Source: CSP1-5 sp964558395 (GTDB lineage: Bacteria > Methylomirabilota > Methylomirabilia > Methylomirabilales > CSP1-5). From it: a DNA stretch of 64,000 nt. Numbering within the stretch: the stretch's first letter is position 1; every line of letters starts with the position of its first letter. Of this stretch, positions 41,789-51,080 are shown piece by piece. The notes below the pieces were generated by a model, which was given only the letters and a program-made list of their open reading frames with translations, was not told where the DNA came from and made no database searches. The DNA lies in assembly GCA_964558395.1 (NCBI GenBank), contig CAZLDS010000005.1, positions 21,586 to 85,585 on the forward strand, in the 5' to 3' direction. A program made the position numbers and the translations under genes.

Positions 41789-43359
41789 GGTTTCCTCCCT
41801 TCCCTGCGTCCCCGCCCTCTTCGCGGAACCAGGACGACAACACTTATGAAGCCACATACCCAGGCAAACCAGTCCCCGTATCGCGTATACAGGGTCCCCG
41901 CCGATCGGGGACTCACCGTCCCTGAGAAAACCGTCTCGACAAAAAGATCTGACTGCTTCAGGATCTGGCCCGTTGGGGTGACGAGCGCAGAGATCCCGGT
42001 ATTGGCGGCCCGCACCAGGTAGACGCGGTTCTCGACCGCACGCAGGGCCGCCATACTCAGATGCTGATACGGGGCGGCCGACTCTCCAAACCAGGCATCA
42101 TTCGTGATATTCACGAGGAAGTTAGCGCCCTCCAGGACGTACCGACGGACCTGGTCAGGGAAAATGCCCTCGAAGCAGATTAAAACCCCAAAGCGGGCCT
42201 CGGGCATGTCAAAAACCGTAAAGGCCTGCCCCGGGCTGAAATCCCCGATCCCGGTGGCCATCTTGTGCACGAAGAAGAGGACCGATTTTAAGGGAACATA
42301 CTCACCAAACGGGACAAGGTGAATTTTATCATATTTTTGAATTATTTTCCCCTCGGGTGAGATCAGAAAGGCGCTGTTGTAATGATGGGTTCCACTGTTG
42401 CTCACCCGATCAGGGCTTCCCACCAAGAGATACGACTGTACGGCCTGGGCGAGGTCGAGGACCTGCTGAGTTAACGCCCCGCCCTCACGGAGGAAAAAGG
42501 GGACGGCGGACTCGGGCCAGACGATCAGGTTCGATCCCCGTGTTCCGTTGAGGGTGAGACGACGATAGATATTAAGTGTCCGTTCGCGGAGTCCGGGATC
42601 CCACTTGACGTCCTGCTCAATATTCCCTTGGACGACCGAGACCCGGATCTCCCGTCGGCGGGTCTCGGCCGAAACCATCTGTCCCTTGCCAAACAAGGCG
42701 ACCCCTATGAGCAAGAGTCCCACACCGGAGACCGGCAACAAGGGGCGCGGTCTGCCCGGTCGAAAGCAGAGAACCGTAAGCGCCATTGCGGCATTGACAA
42801 GGACCAAAAGGAAAGAGACTCCGTACACGCCGGTGATGGATGCGATCTGAATGACCGAAAGGTTCCGGTATTGCGTATAGCCCAGGAGATTCCAGGGAAA
42901 GCCGCTCAACAAGAAGGTCCGCAGGCATTCTAGGCCCACCCAGAGGGCCGCAGTCCCCACGAGATACTCGACCGATCCCCTGGTGGACAGTCGCGCAACC
43001 CCATACGTAAAAACAGCGATATACAGGGCAAGATAAAGCGCGAGGGCAAAAAGGAGGAGGAGGCTGAGGGGGAGAGGAAGTCCGCCATACGTGATCATCG
43101 TGTGCACGACCCACGGAATGGTCATGAGGTACAAGACGAGGCCGGCAATTATTCCCAGACAAATGCCCTCGCGGATAGACACCGCGTGGAGTGCAATCAA
43201 AAGAGGGACGAGGCCCACGAAAGCAAGAGGCGCCAGGTGAAATCCGGGAAAACTGAGGGCGAGAAGCACGCCGCTGAGAACCGCCAACCCCGATCGGAAG
43301 AGCGCCGAACCCATCCAGAGACGGGCCCCCGTCTTTCCAGTCGTCTTGGCCTGTCGCAT
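41785..43359 (-). CDS. lnt: Apolipoprotein N-acyltransferase
   Basis: The 524-residue protein has about seven transmembrane helices in its first 200 residues and a nitrilase-type domain: VVQGNIEQDVKWDP, NLIVWPESAVPFFL (Glu), KYDKIHLVPFGEYVPL (Lys) and FGVLICFEGIFPDQVR (Cys), the Glu-Lys-Cys catalytic triad. It adds the third acyl chain to lipoproteins, the step before Lol export. Its stop overlaps the prfB start. Confidence 0.95.
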   Translation of the reverse strand: MRQAKTTGKTGARLWMGSALFRSGLAVLSGVLLALSFPGFHLAPLAFVGLVPLLIALHAVSIREGICLGIIAGLVLYLMTIPWVVHTMITYGGLPLPLSLLLLFALALYLALYIAVFTYGVARLSTRGSVEYLVGTAALWVGLECLRTFLLSGFPWNLLGYTQYRNLSVIQIASITGVYGVSFLLVLVNAAMALTVLCFRPGRPRPLLPVSGVGLLLIGVALFGKGQMVSAETRRREIRVSVVQGNIEQDVKWDPGLRERTLNIYRRLTLNGTRGSNLIVWPESAVPFFLREGGALTQQVLDLAQAVQSYLLVGSPDRVSNSGTHHYNSAFLISPEGKIIQKYDKIHLVPFGEYVPLKSVLFFVHKMATGIGDFSPGQAFTVFDMPEARFGVLICFEGIFPDQVRRYVLEGANFLVNITNDAWFGESAAPYQHLSMAALRAVENRVYLVRAANTGISALVTPTGQILKQSDLFVETVFSGTVSPRSAGTLYTRYGDWFAWVCGFISVVVLVPRRGRGRREGRKP

Positions 43360-43398
43360 CTACACCATCCTGGGACGCACAATCGACTCATCCCCTGC

Positions 43399-44196
43399 CT
43401 AGATCCATCCCGTTCGGACCCAGAGATACAAGACAGGGATCGCAAAGAGGAGGCTGTCTATTCGGTCCAGCACCCCCCCATGGCCGGGGATGAGGTGACC
43501 GGTATCTTTCACGTGGAAGGCTCGCTTAATCATGGACTCTATCAGATCTCCTATCTGTCCCGCCCCGCCGATCACAGCCCCCACCAGGAGACTCGAAAAG
43601 ACGGTCAGCGGGATGCCCAAGGCTCTGGCGAGCACCCAGGCTGCCGCCATGCTACCGATCATGCCACCCACACTCCCTTCTACAGACTTGTTGGGGCTTA
43701 TCTGCGGGGCCACCGGGTGGCGTCCCAGGCTCGACCCAATGTAAAAGGCGCCGGTATCCCCGACCCAGACAATCCCACAGGCGAACAGAATGTAGAGCTC
43801 CCCTCCCGGGACCACCCGAAGGGCCACAGCGAGACTCATGGGACCGGCCACGTACAAGAGCCCCAGCAAGCAGACCGTCATCTGTCGAAGGTTGACCTCC
43901 ACTTCACCACCGCTCCTCACGACCCACGAAAGCTGCAGCAAAAGAAAAAGCATCAGGCCAATCGCAAACCACTCCACTCCACCCACAGAGGTCGCCACCA
44001 CAAGTGACACCGCGCCAAGCAAGGCGAACATCCTGGGGAAGTTTTGAAGGGATCCCGGGAGCCGGGTGAACTCCCACACGCCGATCGCCGTAATCCCCAT
44101 CCCCATCAGGGCAAAGCCCGCTTCTCCTCCATAAAGAATTACGAGGAGAACGAGAGCGACGAGGACCAGAGCGCTCAGGAGCCTTCTACCGTGCAC
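43399..44196 (-). CDS. cdsA: Phosphatidate cytidylyltransferase
   Basis: The 265-residue protein has about seven membrane helices and the CDP-diglyceride synthase signature SVGGMIGSMAAAWVLARA...KDTGHLIPGHGGVLDRIDSLLFAIP. It converts phosphatidic acid to CDP-diacylglycerol. Start is GTG 44196. The uppS gene often found between frr and cdsA is absent; the 147-base gap carries no ORF of note. Confidence 0.95.
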   Translation of the reverse strand: MHGRRLLSALVLVALVLLVILYGGEAGFALMGMGITAIGVWEFTRLPGSLQNFPRMFALLGAVSLVVATSVGGVEWFAIGLMLFLLLQLSWVVRSGGEVEVNLRQMTVCLLGLLYVAGPMSLAVALRVVPGGELYILFACGIVWVGDTGAFYIGSSLGRHPVAPQISPNKSVEGSVGGMIGSMAAAWVLARALGIPLTVFSSLLVGAVIGGAGQIGDLIESMIKRAFHVKDTGHLIPGHGGVLDRIDSLLFAIPVLYLWVRTGWI

Positions 44197-44343
44197 AGCC
44201 AGATCACCTTGTCAGACGTGTTGACCACACCAGCGTTCCATGAAATATATTGAGCATGCGGGAAGGGAGGCGAAAAAGGGCGACACGTGGGAGGATAGCC
44301 GGAAGGCCTTGAAGAACCACGCCTGGCTGCGAGAGAAGGCCTG

Positions 44344-44901
44344 TCAGAACTCAAGGATCTCCTTCTCTTTGGTGGTCAGGGCGGTGTCGATTTCCTTGAT
44401 GTACTTATCGGTGAGTTTCTGCACCGTCTCGGTACTTTTCTTGAGTTCATCCTCAGAAATCTTCTTCTGTTTCTCGAGATCCTTGAGCTTTTCATTGGCG
44501 TCGCGACGGACATTCCGGATGGCGATCCGCCCGTCTTCCGACATCCGCCGCACGATTCGAACCAACTCTTTCCGCCGCTGTTCGGTGAGGGGGGGAATGG
44601 CGATCCGGACAATCCGACCGTCGCTTGAGGGAGTAATTCCCAGTTCCGATTTCAGGATCGCTTTTTCGATCGCCGGGACCAAACTCTGATCCCACGGTTG
44701 GATGGTAAGGAGACGGGTCTCTGGAATCGCCACAGTCGCCACTTGCTGAAGGGGGGAAGAGCTGCCATAACACTCCACGGTAATCCCCTGGACTAAGGCC
44801 GCTGAGGCGCGGCCGGTTCGGACTCCGGCGAACTCCCGCACCGCAGCTTCCACCGCCTTTTTCATGGACGTCCCCGCCCGGTTCAAGACGTCGGTGGACA
44901 T
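44344..44901 (-). CDS. frr: Ribosome-recycling factor
   Basis: The 185-residue protein has VRTGRASAALVQGITVECYG, IQPWDQSLVPAIEKAI and PPLTEQRRKELVRIVRRMSED, all RRF signatures, and a long C-terminal helix ending TALTTKEKEILEF. It splits post-termination ribosomes with EF-G. It begins three bases after pyrH. Confidence 0.97.
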   Translation of the reverse strand: MSTDVLNRAGTSMKKAVEAAVREFAGVRTGRASAALVQGITVECYGSSSPLQQVATVAIPETRLLTIQPWDQSLVPAIEKAILKSELGITPSSDGRIVRIAIPPLTEQRRKELVRIVRRMSEDGRIAIRNVRRDANEKLKDLEKQKKISEDELKKSTETVQKLTDKYIKEIDTALTTKEKEILEF

Positions 44902-44904
44902 GAA

Positions 44905-45627
44905 TCACTGCCCCTTGACGATGGTTCCTACCCGCTCCCCCAAGACCAACCCTTTCAACCGTCCTTGCTCGTGCAGGTTGAAAACCACGATGGGAAAGCG
45001 GTTGTCCATACAGAGCGAGATGGCCGTCGAATCCATTACCTTGAGCTCCTGACTGAGGACCTCGATATAGCTCAGTTCCTCGAACTTCTGGGCGGTGGCA
45101 TCCTTGAGCGGGTCCGCCGTATATACCCCGTCGACCTTGGTGGCCTTGAAGACGACCTCTGCCCCAATTTCGATCGCCCTGAGCGCCGCAGCCGTATCCG
45201 TAGAGAAGTAGGGGTTACCCGTTCCGCCAACAAAAATCACTACCCGGCCTTTTTCCACGTGGCGGATAGCCCGACGGCGGATGTAGGGTTCCGCCACCTG
45301 CCGCACCTCAAGGGCCGACTGCACCCGCGTGTCAACGCACCGCTTCTCCAGGGCATCCTGTAAGGCCAGACCGTTGATGACCGTCGCCAGCATCCCCATA
45401 TAGTCCGCGATCGCCCGATCCATGCCGGCCGCGGTCGCGGCCAAGCCGCGGAAGATGTTGCCTCCGCCCACGACCACGGCCACCTGGACTCCCAAGGCGT
45501 GGACTGCCTCTATCTCAGCGGCGATGAAGCGCATCACCTCGGGGTCGATCCCGTATCCCTGACCTCCCCCCAGCACCTCACCGCTTACCTTGAGGACAAT
45601 CCGTTTGTACTTGAGGTCCATATCCAT
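44905..45627 (-). CDS. pyrH: UMP kinase
   Basis: ATG 45627 is chosen because the product then begins MDMDLKYKRIVLKVSGEVLG; a longer frame reaches 45810 but runs through the repeat element. It has VAVVVGGGNIFRG, YMGMLATVINGLALQDALE, ATKVDGVYTADP and VMDSTAISLCMDN. The 240-residue hexameric kinase makes UDP from UMP. It follows tsf, with element R4 between. Confidence 0.95.
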   Translation of the reverse strand: MDMDLKYKRIVLKVSGEVLGGGQGYGIDPEVMRFIAAEIEAVHALGVQVAVVVGGGNIFRGLAATAAGMDRAIADYMGMLATVINGLALQDALEKRCVDTRVQSALEVRQVAEPYIRRRAIRHVEKGRVVIFVGGTGNPYFSTDTAAALRAIEIGAEVVFKATKVDGVYTADPLKDATAQKFEELSYIEVLSQELKVMDSTAISLCMDNRFPIVVFNLHEQGRLKGLVLGERVGTIVKGQ

Positions 45628-45712
45628 GTCCGCCTGTCCGAGGTCCGACGTCCGAGGTCTTGTGTCCCGCGTGGCGATTATATCCTTGTCATCGGACATC
45701 GGACTTCGGACT
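45628..45712. repeat. Heptad-armed repeat element R4
   Basis: Between tsf and pyrH: TCCGAGGTCCGACGTCCGAG at 45638 onward, a ~35-base middle, and CATCGGACATCGGACTTCGG up to 45715. Units TCCGAGG and CGGACTT recur every 7 bases in the two arms, which are reverse complements. It lies within the rpsB-tsf-pyrH-frr transcript. Confidence 0.75.
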
Positions 45713-46324
45713 CTAGACTTCGGACGCTTCACCCAACTGGTAGCGGGCAAAGCGCCGCACCACGATGTTTTCGCCCATGGTACTGATCGTACTCTTGACC
45801 ACCTGCTCAACCGTCTGTTCTGGGTCCTTCACAAATGGCTGATTCATGAGACAGACTTCAGAGAAGAATTTCTGTAGTCGCCCCTCCACGATCCGCGCGA
45901 CGACTTGGGGCGGCTTTCCACTATCAGCCATCTGGACGCGTAAGATTCGCCGTTCCTCTTCGAGTACGGCCTCGAGAACATCTTCTGGTCGAAGGTACAG
46001 CGGATTCATGGCGGCCACATGCATCGCCAGATCCTTGGCCAAAGCTTGAAATTGCTCGTTCCTGGCCACAAAATCGCTCTCACAGTTCAACTCGAGGAGC
46101 ACCCCGATCCGGCCACCGGGATGGATGTAGGCAACGACCAGCCCCTCAGCGGCAGCTCGCCCAGCCTTCCGGTCCGCTTTTGCAATCCCTCGTTCTCGCA
46201 GGACGGCGACCGCCCGCTCCATGTCCCCCTGGGCTTCTTCCAACGCCGACTTGCATTCCATGATTCCCGCCCCGGTCGCCAGGCGGAGGGCTTTCACGTC
46301 TGTTGCTGGGACGATGTAGGACAT
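45713..46324 (-). CDS. tsf: Elongation factor Ts
   Basis: The 203-residue protein begins with DVKALRLATGAGIMECKSALEEA, has ERGIAKADRKAGRAAAEGLV and LLELNCESDFVARN, and PFVKDPEQTVEQVV. This is the short form of EF-Ts, as in several deep-branching bacteria, with one core subdomain rather than two. It regenerates EF-Tu-GTP. It lies 29 bases after rpsB. Confidence 0.96.
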   Translation of the reverse strand: MSYIVPATDVKALRLATGAGIMECKSALEEAQGDMERAVAVLRERGIAKADRKAGRAAAEGLVVAYIHPGGRIGVLLELNCESDFVARNEQFQALAKDLAMHVAAMNPLYLRPEDVLEAVLEEERRILRVQMADSGKPPQVVARIVEGRLQKFFSEVCLMNQPFVKDPEQTVEQVVKSTISTMGENIVVRRFARYQLGEASEV

Positions 46325-46353
46325 CCGAGGCTCCTAATTTCAGTGAGAACGAT

Positions 46354-47157
46354 TCATTGTTCCCGTTCGGCGTCTTGCAGGACTTCTTCCATTTCCACCT
46401 CATCCGCGGGCGGCCCTTCTTCCTCGGGCTCCTCCACCATCTCGGCCCGCTCAAGCATCTCCTGTTCCAGCGCCCGAGAAGCAGGCCCTACCGGGACCAT
46501 ATCGGCCAACCGGGAAACGATCAGTTTGATGGCGCGGATAGCGTCATCATTGCCGGGAATGGGAAAGTCAATCTCATCCGGATCGCAGTTGGTATCCACG
46601 AGGGCTACCACGGGGATGCCAAGGCGGCGAGCCTCCCGAACCGCGATTCGCTCCCGTTTCGTATCGACGACCACGACCGCCCCGGGCAGCCGATCCATGT
46701 CCTTAATCCCGACCAGGGCGCGGTTCAACTTTTCGATCTCGCGGGTGAGACCTAATGCCTCCTTTTTCGACATACCCTCAAAGCTGCCATCCGACTGCAT
46801 CCGCTCCAGCTGCTTCAGTCTATTGATACTCTTTCGAATCGTTTGGAAATTCGTCAACGTCCCACCGAGCCAGCGATGATTCACGTAAAATATGCCACTG
46901 CGCTCTGCCTCTTCCTTCACCGTGTCCGCCGCCTGCCGCTTGGTGCCGACAAACAGGACGGATTCTCCCCGCTCGGATACGTCCTTGAGAAACTGGCAGG
47001 CCTCCTCAAACATCTCCATGGTCTTTTGCAGATCAATGATATAAATGCCGTTCCGCTCCCCAAAGAGATACCTCTTCATCTTCGGGTTCCAGCGCTTAGT
47101 CTGGTGTCCAAAGTGGACCCCTGCTTCCAAAAGCTCTTTCATCGTGATAGCCTGCAT
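46354..47157 (-). CDS. rpsB: 30S ribosomal protein S2
   Basis: The 267-residue S2 has MKELLEAGVHFGHQTKRWNP, FVGTKRQAADTVKEEAERSG, VNHRWLGGTLTNFQTIRKS and VALVDTNCDPDEIDFPIPGN. The acidic C-terminus is extended (VEEPEEEGPPADEVEMEEVL). It is the first gene of the operon with tsf. Confidence 0.97.
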   Translation of the reverse strand: MQAITMKELLEAGVHFGHQTKRWNPKMKRYLFGERNGIYIIDLQKTMEMFEEACQFLKDVSERGESVLFVGTKRQAADTVKEEAERSGIFYVNHRWLGGTLTNFQTIRKSINRLKQLERMQSDGSFEGMSKKEALGLTREIEKLNRALVGIKDMDRLPGAVVVVDTKRERIAVREARRLGIPVVALVDTNCDPDEIDFPIPGNDDAIRAIKLIVSRLADMVPVGPASRALEQEMLERAEMVEEPEEEGPPADEVEMEEVLQDAEREQ

Positions 47158-47321
47158 GTCCCCTCCCCCTCGTTGGTTGACCCTCCGCCCTCCTCATCTC
47201 TCCCAAGCCTTCCGCCCATGGCGAACACCGGCCGGGAGATCCGAAGGCGTGCGAATTTATCACCCGTCCCAAACTTTCCTTTCATATCACATTGATAGCC
47301 CTTCTGACAAGCTGACGATCT

Positions 47322-47410
47322 TGGGTTTTGGGTTTTAGGTGTTGGGTAATGGGTACTGCCAGCTCGTTCCCGGCGACTGACCTTTGATACCCAAAACCTA
47401 AGACCTAACC
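47322..47410. repeat. Heptad-armed repeat element R5 (TTGGGTT type)
   Basis: Between argJ and rpsB: TTGGGTTTTGGGTTTTAGG and TTGGGTAATGGGTA form the left arm and TACCCAAAACCTAAGACCTA the right arm, both with period 7. The sequence unit differs from R1-R4, but the design (two opposing heptad arms with a short middle) is the same. Confidence 0.7.
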
Positions 47411-47431
47411 CCTTGCACCCCACCTGCAGTA

Positions 47432-48649
47432 TTAGCTTCGGTAGGCGACATTCGCCCGAATGTAGTCGTAGCTCAAGTCTGTGGTCCAGACAACCGCCTC
47501 TTCCGCCCCCAGGTTCAGCCCAACGAACACGCTAAATTCCTGGAGCGCCATGACCCGCTGGGCGGCCTCCTCGACATCAGCCCCGAGGCCGATTCCCCCC
47601 GCAACGACGGGGACCTCACCGATTCGGATATCCACCCGATCTGGATCCACCTCCACCCCAGATGACCCTATGGCGGCCATGATCCGTCCCCAATTGCAGT
47701 CCTGGGCAAAAAATGCCGTCTTGACAAGCGGGGAGTTCGCCACGCGAAACGCAATCCGCTCCGCCGCCTCGGTGGAGCGAGCCCCCGATACCTGGATTGT
47801 CACGAGCTTGGTGGCTCCCTCTCCATCGGCCACGATCTTCTTGGCCAAGGCCTGGGTGATCTCAAAAAGGGCGGCCCGAAACGGGCCCCATCCTGGTGTT
47901 CCCGGGTGAAGGGAGGTCCCTCCAGCGTGGCCGGTTGCAAAGCAGAGGACCGTGTCGTTGGTGCTCGTGTCTCCGTCCACGGTGATGCGGTGAAAGGACT
48001 GCTCAACCGCCTCTGCAAGCAGCGGCTGAAGGTCCCGAGCCCCAACAAGAGCATCCGTGGCGAGAAAGGCCAGCATCGTGGCCATCCGGGGGGCGATCAT
48101 CCCGGCCCCTTTCGCCATGCCACCCACGTGAATGCGATGTCCGTGCACCTCCACGCCAACCGCCACCTCCTTCGGGACGGTATCAGTCGTCAGGATCGCC
48201 CGGGCAGCCTCAGGTCCCGCGTCCTCCCGAAGTCTAACGGCTGCCTTCTGAATCCCCTCGGCGATTCTGTCCATCGGAAGGTACTGACCGATGACCCCTG
48301 TCGAACACACGAAGGTCTCCTCCACCGGACAACCCACGGCGGCGGCGGCGAGGCTGGCCATCGTCTCGGCATCCCGGAGGCCCTGAACCCCGGTGCAGGC
48401 ATTAGCGTTGCCACTGTTTACCACCACAGCCGAAAGGCGTCTCCCCTGTATCCGGCGCTGACACCAATGGACCGGTGCGGCCTTGACATGGCTCGTGGTA
48501 AAGACCCCTGCCACGGGGCTTGGCCCCGCTGCCCTGATCAGGGCGAGATCAGGCTTCGTCTTTTTGATCCCGCAGTGGATCCCTGCCGCCCACACCCCAC
48601 GGACGGCTGTGATTCCCCCCTGCAGTTGTACGAATGGTTCAGCGCTCAT
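47432..48649 (-). CDS. argJ: Bifunctional glutamate N-acetyltransferase/ornithine acetyltransferase
   Basis: The 405-residue proprotein has VVVNSGNANACTGVQGLRDA, GGMAKGAGMIAPRMATMLAF with the ATM self-cleavage Thr, STNDTVLCFATGHAGG and DCNWGRIMAAIGSSG, plus a C-terminal LSYDYIRANVAYRS. It recycles the acetyl group in arginine synthesis. It pairs with argC just upstream. Confidence 0.97.
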   Translation of the reverse strand: MSAEPFVQLQGGITAVRGVWAAGIHCGIKKTKPDLALIRAAGPSPVAGVFTTSHVKAAPVHWCQRRIQGRRLSAVVVNSGNANACTGVQGLRDAETMASLAAAAVGCPVEETFVCSTGVIGQYLPMDRIAEGIQKAAVRLREDAGPEAARAILTTDTVPKEVAVGVEVHGHRIHVGGMAKGAGMIAPRMATMLAFLATDALVGARDLQPLLAEAVEQSFHRITVDGDTSTNDTVLCFATGHAGGTSLHPGTPGWGPFRAALFEITQALAKKIVADGEGATKLVTIQVSGARSTEAAERIAFRVANSPLVKTAFFAQDCNWGRIMAAIGSSGVEVDPDRVDIRIGEVPVVAGGIGLGADVEEAAQRVMALQEFSVFVGLNLGAEEAVVWTTDLSYDYIRANVAYRS

Positions 48650-48752
48650 AGTTCAGCGTTCAGGGTCCAGTGTTCAAAGTCAAAAGATTGCCTTCCGCAC
48701 GCTTCCATGAACCATCAACCACGAACTATGAACCGTTCGTCGGTCATTCGGA
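48650..48752. repeat. Heptad-armed repeat element R6 (GTTCAGN type)
   Basis: Between argJ and argC: GTTCAGCGTTCAGGGTCCAG (period 7) near 48651-48675 and ATGAACCATCAACCACGAAC (period 7) near 48706-48735 oppose each other. Unit sequence is GTTCAGN, again different from the other elements. Confidence 0.7.
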
Positions 48753-49799
48753 TCACGGGAAAAGAGGCGGAGCTGTGAGCCCGAGGGTCTCCTCGAGGCC
48801 GGCCATAAGGTTCATCGCGTGAACGGCCTGGCCCGCCGCCCCCTTGGCCAGATTGTCGAGGGCCGTAATGACAATAGCCCTGCCAGTGCGCGAATCAACG
48901 GCCACTCCGATGTCGCAGTAGTTCGAGCCCCACACCTGCTTCGTTTCAGGAAAGGTCCCAAGGGGCAGAACGCGAACGAACGGTTCCCCCTTATACGATT
49001 GGTAAAAGAGGTCATGGAGCGTCTCCACGGCGGTTGGGGTCGTCAGCCTCGTGTATATCGTGCTGAGGATCCCCCGGGTCATAGGGACCAAATGGGGGGT
49101 AAAAGAAATGGCAACCTCCTGTCCCACGAGCCGCGATAGTTCCTGCTCTATCTCGGGGGTATGGCGGTGGGAGACGACGGCATAGGCCTTGAAGTTTTCG
49201 TTCGCCTCGGAGAAGTGAAAGGCGAGATCGAGCTTGCGTCCGGCCCCCGAGGTTCCCGAAGCGGCATTCACAATGATCGAATCCAGGGTGATGCGTGCCG
49301 CACGCACCAGCGGCACCAGTCCCAGGAGGGCTCCTGTCGGATAGCACCCCGGGACCGCCACCAAATCAGCTGGTCGGATCGCCTCTCGGTAGAACTCCGG
49401 CAGACCATAGACCGCTGTGTCGAGAAGGTGGGGAACGGGGTGCGTCACCCGATACCACCGTTCGTAGACTCCGGGGTTCCGCAGGCGAAAGTCCGCGCTG
49501 AGATCGATGACCCGACACCCGGCCTTGTGCAGCGCTGCGGCTGGCGGAGCCGACGTCGTATGCGGTAAGGCCAGGAAGACGATGTCGGCGACGGATGCCA
49601 ACTTGCCCGGGTCTAATGGTTCGAAGATGAGATCCAACACCCCGAAGAGACCGGGCAAGGCCGCCGTCAGCGGCTTGCCCGCGGACGTCTCGGACGTCAC
49701 CGCAACGATCTCAACGGCCGGGTGGTGGATCAGGAGGCGAAGGAGTTCCGCACCCGTATAACCGCTCGCCCCGGCGACGGCCACCTTTCGCTTCGTCAT
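48753..49799 (-). CDS. argC: N-acetyl-gamma-glutamyl-phosphate reductase
   Basis: The 348-residue enzyme begins VAVAGASGYTGAELLRLLIHHP, and has FLALPHTTSAPPAAALHKAG, VPGCYPTGALLGLVPLV with the catalytic Cys, and VSHRHTPEIEQEL. It makes N-acetylglutamate semialdehyde for arginine synthesis. A terminator separates it from rpsI upstream. Confidence 0.97.
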   Translation of the reverse strand: MTKRKVAVAGASGYTGAELLRLLIHHPAVEIVAVTSETSAGKPLTAALPGLFGVLDLIFEPLDPGKLASVADIVFLALPHTTSAPPAAALHKAGCRVIDLSADFRLRNPGVYERWYRVTHPVPHLLDTAVYGLPEFYREAIRPADLVAVPGCYPTGALLGLVPLVRAARITLDSIIVNAASGTSGAGRKLDLAFHFSEANENFKAYAVVSHRHTPEIEQELSRLVGQEVAISFTPHLVPMTRGILSTIYTRLTTPTAVETLHDLFYQSYKGEPFVRVLPLGTFPETKQVWGSNYCDIGVAVDSRTGRAIVITALDNLAKGAAGQAVHAMNLMAGLEETLGLTAPPLFP

Positions 49800-49829
49800 G
49801 AAAGTTTGTCCCCTTCTCGATCAGGAGAT

Positions 49830-49859
49830 AAAAAAGGAGGGTCACCCGGGTGACCCTCC
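49830..49859 (-). terminator. Intrinsic terminator downstream of rpsI
   Basis: GGAGGGTCACC and GGTGACCCTCC meet at a perfect palindrome (49836-49859), and on the minus strand six Ts (49835-49830) follow. It lies between the rpsI stop (49888) and the argC start (49799), closing the rplM-rpsI transcript. Confidence 0.9.
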
Positions 49860-49887
49860 TTCACTCCACACGCCACGTACGTGCCTT

Positions 49888-50292
49888 TTACCGCTTGGAG
49901 AACTGGAATCGCGCCCGGGCCCCCCGCTGTCCGTACTTCTTCCGCTCTTTGACCCGAGGATCCCTGGTCAGGAGGCCCGCCCTCCGCAGGGAAGGACGGA
50001 GCCCTTCATCGACTCCCAGGAGCGCCCGGGAGATTCCGTGCCGAATCGCCTCGGCTTGCCCCGAACTGCCGCCCCCCCGGACATTCGCGATCACATCATA
50101 CTTGCCCTCGACCCCGGTGAGTTTCAAGGGCTGGGAAATCACCATGCGGAGGGTGGCCCGGCCAAAATAATCTTCCAGCGGCCGACGATTGACCACGATG
50201 CGTCCCTCCCCTGGCTTGAGTCGGACACGGGCCACGGCCGCCTTGCGCCTTCCTGTACCGTAATGGCCTGGGACAGTTGCCATCGATTTCAC
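49888..50292 (-). CDS. rpsI: 30S ribosomal protein S9
   Basis: The 134-residue protein has YGTGRRKAAVARVRLKPGEG, VRGGGSSGQAEAIRHGISRA and the basic C-terminus GARARFQFSKR. Its ATG overlaps the rplM stop (ATGA). Confidence 0.96.
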   Translation of the reverse strand: MKSMATVPGHYGTGRRKAAVARVRLKPGEGRIVVNRRPLEDYFGRATLRMVISQPLKLTGVEGKYDVIANVRGGGSSGQAEAIRHGISRALLGVDEGLRPSLRRAGLLTRDPRVKERKKYGQRGARARFQFSKR

Positions 50293-50729
50293 CCAACCTC
50301 TAAGGGAACCGGTTTCTGGGCCCGGTGGGGATGCTTGTCCCCGGCGTAGACTTTGAGCTTGCGATAGAGGGCATCACCCAGCTTATTCTTAGGAAGCATT
50401 CCTCGGACGGCATGTTGAACCACCCGTTCGGGACGGCTCTTCAACAAGGCCCCTGCAGCCGCCGCCTTGAGCCCCCCGGGGTACCCCGAGGCGCGGTAAT
50501 AGATTTTCTGCTGCAGTTTCTTCCCGGTCAGACGCACTTTCTCGGCGTTGACCACGATGACAAAGTCACCGGTATCCACGTGAGGTGTAAATTGGGGCTT
50601 TCGCTTGCCCCGAAGGACCATCGCCACCTCACTGGCAAGCCGCCCGAGGACCTTCCCCCCCGCATCCACAACATACCAGCGTCGCTCCACCTCTCCCGGC
50701 TTGGCGCTATAGGTGCGCGTCCCCATCAT
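50289..50729 (-). CDS. rplM: 50S ribosomal protein L13
   Basis: ATG 50729 follows GGAGGGAG with normal spacing and gives MMGTRTYSAKPGEVERRWYVVD, then VLGRLASEVAMVLRGKRKPQ, VRGMLPKNKLGDALYRKLKVY. The C-terminus is PHRAQKPVPLEVG. The 146-residue L13 leads the rplM-rpsI pair. Confidence 0.96.
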   Translation of the reverse strand: MMGTRTYSAKPGEVERRWYVVDAGGKVLGRLASEVAMVLRGKRKPQFTPHVDTGDFVIVVNAEKVRLTGKKLQQKIYYRASGYPGGLKAAAAGALLKSRPERVVQHAVRGMLPKNKLGDALYRKLKVYAGDKHPHRAQKPVPLEVG

Positions 50730-50834
50730 GAGAATTACTCCCTCCATCCTTGGTTAGTCGCGGTATTCTAGCACCTTTTTTTTTCCTGTCAACCGAATGC
50801 TTGCCTGGTCTACGCGGCTCTCTGGAGACGCAGC

Positions 50835-50999
50835 CTATTCATCCTCGATGTGGGCCTTGACCATTTCAAGCAGCTCCGGGGTCGGCTCTAATCCATGCAC
50901 TTTCGCCTGTTGCAGTATCTGTCCTTCAGTCTTGCCGCGGATCACGTGGTTACAATCGCCACTCGAATTCACTTTGTTGGAGCAAATTACCTTCCCCAT
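50835..50999 (-). CDS. DUF1059-type small protein
   Basis: A 54-residue ORF from ATG 50999 with AAGAAGGG upstream: MGKVICSNKVNSSGDCNHVIR, then TEGQILQQAKVHGLEPTPEL and the end KAHIEDE. The Cys6...Cys16 spacing and the (G)x-D-C-(N/D)-x-x-(I/V) pattern with a helical H.M..(L/T).EL tail match the small DUF1059 family. No activity is established; the Cys pair suggests metal binding. It stands between rplM and coaX on the same strand. Confidence 0.75.
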   Translation of the reverse strand: MGKVICSNKVNSSGDCNHVIRGKTEGQILQQAKVHGLEPTPELLEMVKAHIEDE

Positions 51000-51080
51000 G
51001 ATGTTACCCTTCTTTTCGGGAGAATTGGGTGTGATGTACCGTGAACTACCGACGATTGAACTAATTTTGAATCCGTCCCG

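Noticed and set aside
44240..44689. Plus-strand ORF over frr
   Set aside because: It is antisense to the well-supported frr gene and has no motif.
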